From NCBI RefSeq assembly GCF_032878955.1, contig NZ_CP043839.1, positions 496,001-560,000 on the forward strand: a stretch of 64,000 bases of DNA, in the 5' to 3' direction. Every line of letters begins with the position of its first letter. The first letter of the stretch is position 1. Positions 1 to 6,617 of this stretch are shown here, piece after piece. The stretch comes from Butyricimonas paravirosa. GTDB lineage: Bacteria > Bacteroidota > Bacteroidia > Bacteroidales > Marinifilaceae. A program made the position numbers and the translations under genes. The notes beneath the pieces are model-generated. The model had not been told where the DNA came from, did not search any database, and was given only the letters and a program-made list of their open reading frames with translations.

Positions 1-623
1 GCAACCAGCCCACGACCACGGAACAGGAGAAGGTGGACTACATCCATGCCACGGGAGCCAAGGCCGATAAAGACAGCCCGACCGTCAGCTTCACGGACAA
101 CACCGCCGCGGGCGGCAGCGACTGCTCCTTCAAGCACAAGATGGCCCGTCTTATCCTCAAGGTGCAGGTGTCGAACACCGACGGTTTCGACGACACTGCC
201 GTGCTGGAATTCGCCGACTACAAGCTGGGCGGCCTGGTTCACGAGGGAACGTTCGATGTGAAGACCGGTACCGCCGCGACCACGGGCAGCGTTGTGAGCG
301 ACTGGATGTTACGCCAGTGCACCGGTGCCCCGAAGACGGCCACGGACAAGTGCGTGGCAACCTTTGACGCCGCCACGGGCGTGATGACTTTCACCATGAT
401 CCTGCTCCCGCAGACACTCGCCAACGCTTTGGTGCTTGAGATATCTCCCGATGACGAGGAATACCAGAGCTACTCCAACAAGGACATGATCAAACCCGCG
501 TTGGAGGCCGGTTATTCTTATACCTACACCATCACGGTGAAGAAGACGGGGCTGACCCTTAGCGGAAGCACCATCGAAAACTGGAACGACGGTGGTAGCC
601 ATGCGGGTGATGCAAAAATGTAG
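1..623 (+). CDS. Fimbrillin-family (Mfa-like) protein, 5' truncated by window edge
   Basis: The open frame enters from the left edge (first complete codon at 3) and ends at TAG 621-623, so only the C-terminal about 206 residues are visible. Features of Bacteroidales fimbrillin/Mfa-like type V pilus proteins: a segment with RLILKVQV (residues near HKMARLILKV), a mid region ending VLEISPDDEEY, and a near-terminal motif GYSYTYTITVKKTGLTLSGSTIENWNDGG. The same closing motif occurs in the next gene (KRYAYTITVKASGIEV...WNAGG). Inference: a secreted pilus structural or accessory subunit encoded just upstream of the two DGR target lipoproteins, probably in one pilus locus. No variable repeat is present here. 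The GVTVEQW/N-type ending is typical of the family and makes an alternative assignment unlikely. Confidence 0.7.
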   Translation, partial: NQPTTTEQEKVDYIHATGAKADKDSPTVSFTDNTAAGGSDCSFKHKMARLILKVQVSNTDGFDDTAVLEFADYKLGGLVHEGTFDVKTGTAATTGSVVSDWMLRQCTGAPKTATDKCVATFDAATGVMTFTMILLPQTLANALVLEISPDDEEYQSYSNKDMIKPALEAGYSYTYTITVKKTGLTLSGSTIENWNDGGSHAGDAKM

Positions 624-634
624 TGTGTCTGAAA

Positions 635-718
635 GCCACTGCCGTGCATCAGGCGTAAGACGGAGGCACGCCATATATAATAAATGGTGCGGCAGCCCGC
701 GTCGCAACGGGCAGTGGC
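635..718. repeat. Inverted repeat between the fimbrillin gene and DGR target 1
   Basis: GCCACTGCC at 635-643 is perfectly complementary to GGCAGTGGC at 710-718. Inside it a second hairpin (GCCCG/CGGGC) lies at about 694-711. It occupies most of the 120-bp gap before the ATG at 744. It could be a transcript hairpin or weak terminator; no T-run follows, so its function is unknown. Confidence 0.5.
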
Positions 719-743
719 ACAAAACGAAATAAATAAAGACAAT

Positions 744-2378
744 ATGAAAATAATAAGGAACATAGCGAGAAGGCCGTGGCCGCGCATCGGCGACTGGTTG
801 CCGGTTGTGATGCTCATCTGTGGGGTGCTCGCTTCCTGTAGCAGTGAGGATGAAAGCACCGCGCCCCTGCCCGACGGCAAGTACCCGCTGCAACTGACGG
901 CGGAGGTGGCGCAGCCGCAGACCCGCGCCGGAGGTAAGGACGCGTGGACGGGCGGCGAGGAGATTAGAGTGTCACTGGAAGGCGTGTTTGGTAACAAAAC
1001 ATACGTGATGGACGCATCGGGCAATGCAAGCCCGAAGGATGCCGATAATGCCTTCTATTGGAAGAACACCGATGAAGCCCGCGTCAGTGCATGGACCCCG
1101 GACATAGAATCGGAAACGGATATTTCCGACCAAAGTGGCGGGTACGCCGCTTTCGATGTCCTGTACGCCAGTGCCATAGGGCGTTATGACCAAGCCATAA
1201 ATCTCCGTTTCATCCACCGCATGGCGAAAATCGAAGTAATTCTCAAAGCTGGCGAAGGCATTACGGAAGAGGAGTTGGAGGGTGCGACCGTCACCATTTT
1301 CGGAGACCCGCTAACGCACTCAACCGCCGGCTTGGTATCACCGGGTGACCAATCGGACGGCGAGATAAAGCCCTATTACGATGCCGCAACGAAGAAATAC
1401 GAGGCGTTAGTGCCGCCGCAGGATATGACGGGCAAGCCGCTCATCCGAATCAGCATAGGCAGCAATGACTTTACCTACACTCCCGAAACAGAAGCTGCCG
1501 GCAAATTTGGGTTTTTCGGTGGCAAGCGGTATGCCTACACCATCACCGTGAAAGCCAGTGGCATAGAGGTGACCGCAGCCAAGGGCGGAACGTGGAACGC
1601 CGGCGGCAGCGAGAATGTGGGCGTGACCATCACCTATGACGGCACGGAAACAGAACCGAAAATCGGCGACTATTACTACTCCGACGGCACCTGGAGCGAC
1701 GGTGGCCTGCGCAAGCTCTATGCCGACGGCACGATGGAGTGGGCAGAGACCAAGCCGCAGCCGGAGAACGGTAAGAACGTTATCGCCATCGTGTTCCATG
1801 CCGGTCATCACGAAAACGATGCCTCCGATTACTCCGCCACCGGTATCGGTCAGCAGAAGTGCCACGGCTATGCCGTTGCCTTGCAGGATGCCACAAACGG
1901 TTATTGTCAGTGGGGCGTTTACGGAACCAAGTTGGGTTGCTGCCCCACGGATGGAAGCGGAAAAAAACAGAACAATTACTCTGCACCTGACATCGACTGG
2001 AGCGGCTACGCCTGGACACAGAAAATCATCACCGCTGCCGGCGGCAAGGACAAGTTGCATGCCACCGAAGATTCCGGTTATCCTGCCACCTACTATGCCG
2101 TTGTGGATTATGCGCACAAAGTCCCGTCCCCTGCCAACAGCACCGGCTGGTTTTTGCCCTCCATCGGCCAGATGTGGAATGTTTATCAAAACCGCGCTTC
2201 TTTGTTTGAAGGCAAGACAGTGGTATCAGGCTTAAAGTCTGACTGGTACTGGTCCTCCTCGGAGTTCTACTACGTTCCGGCGGACTACGCTCTTTGTGTG
2301 GATGTGCGCAACGGCGACGTGAGCTACGACCGTAAGGACCGCAGGGATAGTTACGTGCGTCCGGTCTTGGCTTTCTGA
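744..2378 (+). CDS. DGR target protein 1: fimbrillin-like lipoprotein with C-terminal variable C-type-lectin-like domain
   Basis: 544 residues from ATG 744, chosen because MKIIRN... begins a lipoprotein signal with lipobox LASC (Cys32); upstream in-frame GTG 684 would put a 20-residue polar tail before the signal. Residues about 50-310 form a fimbrillin/Mfa-like region (FIHRMAKIEVILKAG; KRYAYTITVKASGIEV). Residues about 347-544 form a domain of the DUF1566/Fib_succ_major C-type-lectin-like kind (TGWFLPSIGQMWNVYQNR; WYWSSSE; SYVRPVLAF). The last 43 residues (502-544) are VR1. Known: DGR target proteins display such domains with the VR at the ligand-binding face. Inference: an outer-membrane or pilus-tip adhesin whose binding surface is diversified by the retroelement at 4.2-6.6 kb. 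The lectin domain is nearly identical to that of the next gene while the N-terminal halves differ. Confidence 0.85.
   Translation: MKIIRNIARRPWPRIGDWLPVVMLICGVLASCSSEDESTAPLPDGKYPLQLTAEVAQPQTRAGGKDAWTGGEEIRVSLEGVFGNKTYVMDASGNASPKDADNAFYWKNTDEARVSAWTPDIESETDISDQSGGYAAFDVLYASAIGRYDQAINLRFIHRMAKIEVILKAGEGITEEELEGATVTIFGDPLTHSTAGLVSPGDQSDGEIKPYYDAATKKYEALVPPQDMTGKPLIRISIGSNDFTYTPETEAAGKFGFFGGKRYAYTITVKASGIEVTAAKGGTWNAGGSENVGVTITYDGTETEPKIGDYYYSDGTWSDGGLRKLYADGTMEWAETKPQPENGKNVIAIVFHAGHHENDASDYSATGIGQQKCHGYAVALQDATNGYCQWGVYGTKLGCCPTDGSGKKQNNYSAPDIDWSGYAWTQKIITAAGGKDKLHATEDSGYPATYYAVVDYAHKVPSPANSTGWFLPSIGQMWNVYQNRASLFEGKTVVSGLKSDWYWSSSEFYYVPADYALCVDVRNGDVSYDRKDRRDSYVRPVLAF
2247..2375 (+). repeat. 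Variable repeat VR1 of the DGR
   Basis: Codon-by-codon alignment with TR 4714-4842 over 43 codons: 22 of the 42 TR adenines are changed (to G, T or C). The only other differences are T to C and T to G in two Ser codons at the 5' edge (2256-2261) and the final ttt/ttc base. Adenine-specific substitution is the hallmark of DGR mutagenic retrohoming. Identity resumes at the 3' end (gtgcgtccggtcttggctt), the expected initiation-of-mutagenic-homing zone. Confidence 0.95.
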
Positions 2379-2411
2379 CCTATTTACCTATTCAGCCTAT
2401 TTATCTATTAT

Positions 2412-2457
2412 GCGGCGTAGCCGCTCGTTGATAAAGGCTGAATACCCGCGAAGCGGG
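2412..2457 (+). promoter_or_regulatory. Pair of GC hairpins downstream of VR1
   Basis: GCGGC-GTA-GCCGC at 2412-2424 and CCCGC-GAA-GCGGG at 2445-2457 (extended by an A/T pair to ACCCGC...GCGGGT) lie 34 bp after the stop codon. Both are preserved 3' of VR2 but absent 3' of TR. Known: in the Bordetella phage DGR a small hairpin/cruciform just past VR promotes target recognition. Inference: these mark VRs as recipients. Confidence 0.7.
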
Positions 2458-2557
2458 TCGGATTTACAAACGGAATTGTGGCAACGGCCGCTTGCAGTCT
2501 TTGCCCCGCAAGGAAGATAAAAACAAGTAACGTAAAGTTAAAATAAAAAGTGTGACA

Positions 2558-4108
2558 ATGAAACGAAATATCCTACATACCCTTTGGGCGGCGGCACTGC
2601 TGCTGACCGGCTGCACGCAGGAGGAGCTTCCCCTGCCCGGTGCTGACAATGCCGCACCGCTCGCCATCACCATCACCGACGGCGGCTATGCTCCGGCGGC
2701 TTCCGACGGCGGAATGCAGAAAACCCTTACCCGCGCCACGGAGAATGGCTACCGCACCGAGTTCACGGCCGGCGACGAGTGCGGACTCTACATCGTGCGC
2801 GGCGAAGCGGTAGTATATGAAAATGTAAAGCTCACAGCCACCGCAGGCCCGGACGGCAACTTGGCATGGCAGCCCGAAGCGGGCGTTACTCTCGCCGGAG
2901 GACTCGCTGGCGAGCAGTATTTCCTCTACTATCCCTACCAGGCGGACATGACGGGCAAGGTAAAAGTCACGGACGATGCCGACTTCTTCGCCCCGCTCAT
3001 CAATGACTGGCAGCCGGCTTCCGACCAAAGCGACTACACCGCAGGCTACACCGCCTCCGACCTCATGACCGCCAGTGGCAATGCTGACAAAGCCAATGGC
3101 AAGGTCTTGCTCTCCTTCGCCATGACCCACCGCATGACGCTCGCCGTCATCGAAATGCCCAAGACGGTGTACAAGTTCACCGACACGAGCATCCCCGACT
3201 ACACCGTGCCGACCGCCGCCGACTTCACCAACAGCAGCGTCAAGCCCTGCCGTATGGCGGACGGCTCGTACCGCTGCATCGTGAATCCCGCACAGACTGC
3301 CCCGACCCTCACCGGCAGCTTCGACGGCGGCAAGAAAGAGTTTACCCTCACCCCGAACGGCATTGCCACAGGCAACTACAAGACCTATAAGGTGGACGGT
3401 GCGCAGGCTATGGAAAAGAATTATAACTTGCAGATGGGCGACTACCTGTGCAAGAATTCCGATGGTAATTGGTATATTATCCCCGGTGAGGAAATGCCGA
3501 ATGAGGAGTGCATCGCCATCGTGTTCCATGCCGGTCATCACGAAAACGATGCCTCCGATTACTCCGCCACCGGTATCGGTCAGCAGAAGTGCCACGGCTA
3601 TGCCGTTGCCTTGCAGGATGCCACAAACGGTTATTGTCAGTGGGGCGTTTACGGAACCGAGTTGGGTTGCTGCCCCACGGATGGAAGCGGAAAAAAACAG
3701 AACAATTACTCTGCACCTGACATCGACTGGAGCGGCTACGCCTGGACACAGAAAATCATCACCGCTGCCGGCGGCAAGGACAAGTTGAATGCCACCGAAG
3801 ATTCCGGTTATCCTGCCACCTACTATGCCGTTGTGGATTATGCGAGCAAAGTCCCGTCCCCTGCCAACAGCACCGGCTGGTTTTTGCCCTCCATCGGCCA
3901 GATGTGGAATGTTTATCAAAACCGTACTTCTTTGTTTGACGGCAAGACAGGAGTATCAGTCTTACAGAGGGATTGGTACTGGTCCTCTTCTGAGAGCTAC
4001 TTCTTTCCGGCGAGCAACGCTCTTTATGTGAATGTGAGCAGCGGCGACGTGGACGACTACCCTAAGGACAACAGGAGTAGTTACGTGCGTCCGGTCTTGG
4101 CTTTCTGA
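2558..4108 (+). CDS. DGR target protein 2: fimbrillin-like lipoprotein with C-terminal variable C-type-lectin-like domain
   Basis: 516 residues from ATG 2558 (GTG 2552 two codons upstream is less likely). Signal peptide with lipobox LLTGC (Cys19). The N-terminal half, residues about 20-310, resembles FimB/Mfa2-like fimbrillin anchors (EQYFLYYPYQAD; KVLLSFAMTHRMTLAVIEM), and is not the same as in target 1. From residue 319 the lectin domain is almost identical to target 1. The last 43 residues (474-516) are VR2. Inference: a second pilus-associated, surface lipoprotein adhesin diversified from the same template. The neighbours (target 1 upstream, avd-TR-RT downstream) place it as the VR nearest to the template. 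Whether it is an anchor or tip subunit cannot be told from sequence. Confidence 0.85.
   Translation: MKRNILHTLWAAALLLTGCTQEELPLPGADNAAPLAITITDGGYAPAASDGGMQKTLTRATENGYRTEFTAGDECGLYIVRGEAVVYENVKLTATAGPDGNLAWQPEAGVTLAGGLAGEQYFLYYPYQADMTGKVKVTDDADFFAPLINDWQPASDQSDYTAGYTASDLMTASGNADKANGKVLLSFAMTHRMTLAVIEMPKTVYKFTDTSIPDYTVPTAADFTNSSVKPCRMADGSYRCIVNPAQTAPTLTGSFDGGKKEFTLTPNGIATGNYKTYKVDGAQAMEKNYNLQMGDYLCKNSDGNWYIIPGEEMPNEECIAIVFHAGHHENDASDYSATGIGQQKCHGYAVALQDATNGYCQWGVYGTELGCCPTDGSGKKQNNYSAPDIDWSGYAWTQKIITAAGGKDKLNATEDSGYPATYYAVVDYASKVPSPANSTGWFLPSIGQMWNVYQNRTSLFDGKTGVSVLQRDWYWSSSESYFFPASNALYVNVSSGDVDDYPKDNRSSYVRPVLAF
3977..4105 (+). repeat. Variable repeat VR2 of the DGR
   Basis: Aligned with TR 4714-4842, 17 of 42 TR adenines are changed and no non-adenine base differs except the last (ttt/ttc). 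Examples: aat to ttt, aat to cct, aac to gac/agc/tac. Unlike VR1, the two Ser codons at the 5' edge are identical to TR, so the most recent cDNA tract appears to reach further 5' here. Confidence 0.95.
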
Positions 4109-4141
4109 CCTATTTGTCTATTTAATCTATTTATCTATTAT

Positions 4142-4187
4142 GCGGCGTAGCCGCTTGTTGATAAAGGCTAAATCCCCGCGAAGCGGG
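4142..4187 (+). promoter_or_regulatory. Pair of GC hairpins downstream of VR2
   Basis: GCGGC-GTA-GCCGC at 4142-4154 and CCCGC-GAA-GCGGG at 4175-4187, same spacing from the stop codon as after VR1. The intervening sequence has drifted slightly while both stems are intact, suggesting selection on structure. Confidence 0.7.
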
Positions 4188-4214
4188 TCGGAAAAATTTT
4201 TGAAAAATCGAGTT

Positions 4215-4588
4215 ATGGCATTATCCGAAGAATTACCCTATACCGCGACACTTACAGGTTGTTGAACAACCTGCTGGTGCTTACGCAGGATTTTCCCCGC
4301 TTCTTCCGGTACAGTATGGGCAGCCGTATGGTGGATTTGACTTTGGATATGCTGTCTCTGATTTACAAGGCGAACAGCAGCTATGAAAAAGTGGGCGTAT
4401 TGACCGAATTTCTCGACCGTTACCGCATGTTGCAGATGCTTTTCCGCGTATGTGTGGAGCAGAAGGTCATTACCGAGCGCAAATACGCCTCGTTCGGGTT
4501 GCTGTTGGAGAAGATAGGCAAGCAGGCTACGAGCTGGAAACAATATAATGAACGCGGGATGAAGAAACAGGAAGATAAAAGGCAATGA
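4215..4588 (+). CDS. avd: Avd-like accessory protein of the DGR (apparent frameshift near its N-terminus)
   Basis: The main frame, 4259-4588, encodes a mostly helical, basic protein (LLNNLLVLTQDFPRFFRYSMG..., ending KKQEDKRQ). This is the four-helix-bundle accessory variability determinant (S23/IVS-like) that binds RT and the TR transcript in DGRs, and it lies directly before TR as expected. Start problem: the frame has no ATG and would need TTG 4259. ATG 4215 opens in another frame as MALSEELP and stops at 4262, while the main frame just upstream of 4259 reads YRDTYR. Joining MALSEELP to (x)YRDTYRLLNNLL needs one extra base next to the CCC at 4236-4238, so a 1-nt deletion (for instance CCCC to CCC) is likely. 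Real mutation, sequencing error, or TTG initiation cannot be separated here. The stop overlaps an ATG (ATGA, 4585-4588). Confidence 0.75.
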
Positions 4589-4713
4589 ATGATTCGTCGG
4601 TCGGAATCCGGGCGGTCAAGGCTACCCGGAGTGAACTGTTTATTATTGAAAAAGGGTTGTCGGCAGGCTTCCCTCGTGCAGGGAGACTCGCAAAGACAAA
4701 TACAGACAACATT

Positions 4714-4842
4714 TACTGGTCCTCTTCTGAGAACTACAACAATCCGGCGAACAACGCTCTTTATGTGAATGTGAACAACGGCAACGTGAACAACAACAAT
4801 AAGAACAACAGAAATAGTTACGTGCGTCCGGTCTTGGCTTTT
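4714..4842 (+). repeat. Template repeat (TR) of the DGR
   Basis: A 129-bp sequence between avd and the RT gene, homologous to VR1 and VR2. It contains 42 adenines, mostly in 12 AAC and 4 AAT codons, so adenine mutagenesis yields many amino acids and no stop codons from these codons. Its 3' end continues tttttcaataaaa instead of tttctgacc, and lacks the hairpins found after the VRs (an IMH* versus IMH difference). TR lies within an open frame (4585-4863, 92 codons) in the same frame as the VR coding phase; that frame may be incidental. The spacer to the RT start is only 39 bp. Confidence 0.95.
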
Positions 4843-4881
4843 TCAATAAAAACTTTACGATAAACAAAATGGTATAGCGAT

Positions 4882-6144
4882 ATGGAGTTGCAACAAAGTC
4901 TTTTTACAGATGAGGAACTCGGAGGCATTCCGTTGGAGGATGTCTTCGAGGCGTATTTCGAGTGCCGTAAAAAGAAACGCAATACCTGCAATGCCCTTGC
5001 CTTCGAGAGCGATTACGAACGCAGGTGTGTGGAACTGTGGCGGGAAATCAATGCCGGCACATACCGCCCTTCGCGTTCCATCGCTTTCATTATCAACAAA
5101 CCCGTGAAACGGGAGATTTTCGCCGCCGACTTCCGCGACCGTGTTGTACACCACCTCATAGCCCACAGGCTCGTTCCGCTTTTGGAAGAGAAGTTCATCG
5201 ATGACAGTTACAGTACCCGCAAGGGAAAGGGTACGCTCTACGGCATAGAACGGGTGGAAGAACATATCCGGCTCTGCTCCGAGAACTACACGCGGGATTG
5301 CTATATCCTGAAAATAGACATCCGTTCGTTCTTCATGAAAATATCGAAGAGGCGGCTGTATGACCTGACCGAAGAACTCTTGCACGAACGCTACGGGGGA
5401 AACGACCTGGCGATACTGCTCTATCTGCTCCGTGAGACGATATTCAACCGTCCGGAAAAGAACTGCATCCGCAAGACGCCTCCCCAAAGCTGGCGCGGAC
5501 TGCCCAAAGACAAGAGCCTGTTCCATTCCGACGGCTCGTGCGGACTGCCTATCGGCAACCTGACAAGCCAGTTGCTCGCCCTTAACTTCCTGGACGGACT
5601 GGACCATCTCATCAGCGAAGAATGGGGCGTGAAGCACTACGGCAGGTATGTGGACGACATGGTGCTTGTCCATCCCTCGAAAGAGCACCTGATAGAGGTG
5701 AAAGCGAAAATTGCCGGCTGGCTCTCCGAACACGGGCTGTCGCTGCACCCGCGCAAGATCTATCTGCAACATTACACGAAAGGTGTCCTGTTTATCGGAG
5801 GGATGATACTTCCGGGGCGGAAATACCTGAGCAACCGCACAGTCGGCTTCTGCTACGATGCCATCGACCGCCTGAACCGCTTGGCGGCAGGCTCGCCCGA
5901 TTACGTGAAAACCCACGGGGAGGAGTTTGTCAGTACGATAAACTCCTATTTGGGAATGATGCGGCATTTTTCCTCCTACAACCTGCGGTGCAAGGTCATG
6001 AGCCGTATCGGTAAGGAATGGTGGCAGGTCATCTATTTTGCCGGACACTTGGAGAAAGTCGTGTTGAAAAAACGGTACAGACAGATTGAATGCAAAAAAG
6101 AGGAGATTTGTAATGAAATCAAAGAACTGAGGAGGACTGTATGA
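4882..6144 (+). CDS. DGR-type reverse transcriptase
   Basis: 420 residues. It copies TR RNA into adenine-mutagenised cDNA that replaces VR. Visible RT motifs in order: catalytic DIRSFF (Asp146), the DGR-diagnostic GLPIGNLTSQ (221-230; the Gln is characteristic of error-prone DGR enzymes), and catalytic YVDD (256-259) followed by GLSLHPRKIYL and FIGGMI. No maturase or endonuclease domain is visible, and length is normal for the family. ATG 4882 lies 39 bp after TR. The stop overlaps the start of the next gene (ATGA 6141-6144), so both are probably translated from one mRNA. GC content matches the pilus-like genes upstream. Confidence 0.95.
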   Translation: MELQQSLFTDEELGGIPLEDVFEAYFECRKKKRNTCNALAFESDYERRCVELWREINAGTYRPSRSIAFIINKPVKREIFAADFRDRVVHHLIAHRLVPLLEEKFIDDSYSTRKGKGTLYGIERVEEHIRLCSENYTRDCYILKIDIRSFFMKISKRRLYDLTEELLHERYGGNDLAILLYLLRETIFNRPEKNCIRKTPPQSWRGLPKDKSLFHSDGSCGLPIGNLTSQLLALNFLDGLDHLISEEWGVKHYGRYVDDMVLVHPSKEHLIEVKAKIAGWLSEHGLSLHPRKIYLQHYTKGVLFIGGMILPGRKYLSNRTVGFCYDAIDRLNRLAAGSPDYVKTHGEEFVSTINSYLGMMRHFSSYNLRCKVMSRIGKEWWQVIYFAGHLEKVVLKKRYRQIECKKEEICNEIKELRRTV

Positions 6145-6617
6145 CAGAACGCGAATTGATACAACAACAGCAGGAACTCGGCGACAGCCGTTTCCTCGTG
6201 ACCCGGTCGGGCAAGTTTTTCTCCGCCTACGGTTGCGGGGCTTTCGCCTTGGCACGCGCCACAGGCTACCGTGTCATGCACCGGCAGCGTAAAGGCGGAA
6301 ATTTTGTGCTGACCACAGGATTCCCGGAAAGCCATGTAGGGAAAGTGATGGAACAGATAATAGCCGCCGGAGGGAAAATCGACCGGCAGGACGACGGTTC
6401 TTTCGTCTTTTCCGGCATAGACGGCAGCGAAGCGGAGGCGTTGGTCTCCATCCCCGAAAAAACGGAGGGCGGGCAAGACCGCAAGGGCAGCAAAAGTTCG
6501 TATGACAACAGCCTGCAGGCTATGATACTCTCGTTCGACCTCTCTCGCTCCACCCCTATGGATGCCATGAACTTTATAGACCTGCTGCAAAAGAGGATTT
6601 ACGATACAGATGTTTAA
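6141..6617 (+). CDS. MutS-domain-I-like small protein associated with the DGR
   Basis: 158 residues. Residues about 8-95 resemble the N-terminal mismatch-recognition domain of MutS: a segment FFSAYGCGAFALARATGYRV matches the usual FYE...GEDA...LAR-LG arrangement, then GFPESHVGKVMEQIIAAGGKI matches the PxHAxDxYLxKLVxAGxKV stretch. There is no ATPase domain. The C-terminal 60 residues are charged and not assigned. Known: MutS-like (MSL) accessory genes have been described next to some DGR reverse transcriptases. Inference: it may bind the mismatched TR-cDNA/VR heteroduplex or shield it from host mismatch repair. The gene overlaps RT by 4 nt and its stop codon overlaps the first possible start of rteA. 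The domain call is by eye and moderately sure. Confidence 0.6.
   Translation: MTERELIQQQQELGDSRFLVTRSGKFFSAYGCGAFALARATGYRVMHRQRKGGNFVLTTGFPESHVGKVMEQIIAAGGKIDRQDDGSFVFSGIDGSEAEALVSIPEKTEGGQDRKGSKSSYDNSLQAMILSFDLSRSTPMDAMNFIDLLQKRIYDTDV

Larger units (their letters stand above)
1782..2461 (+). repeat. 680-bp lectin/VR block, copy 1
   Basis: From the codons for IAIVFHAGHH through VR1, the stop codon and both downstream hairpins, this block matches 3512-4191 at a constant offset of 1730 bp. Outside the VR only a handful of substitutions are visible (for example K/E, H/N and H/S codons, and a denser patch just 5' of the VR). Similarity stops abruptly at both ends. It is a segmental duplication or gene-conversion tract covering the diversifiable domain. 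Confidence 0.85.
3512..4191 (+). repeat. 680-bp lectin/VR block, copy 2
   Basis: Second copy of the block at 1782-2461 (offset 1730 bp). It covers the constant part of the lectin domain, VR2, stop codon and the two downstream hairpins. Confidence 0.85.

Noticed and set aside
684..743. GTG 684 as the start of target gene 1
   Set aside because: It would place 20 polar residues before a good lipoprotein signal peptide that starts at ATG 744.
1407..2189. Long antisense frames opposite the DGR target genes (also 2573-3919)
   Set aside because: They are mirror frames of the GC-rich target genes; the repeated antisense protein simply reflects the duplicated block.
4585..4863. 92-codon frame containing the template repeat as a protein-coding gene
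   Set aside because: The part before TR has no family features, and TR must lack stops in this phase for functional reasons. It is kept as an observation, not annotated as a gene.
4855..6255. 466-codon antisense frame opposite the reverse transcriptase
   Set aside because: Shadow of the RT gene, without recognisable motifs.
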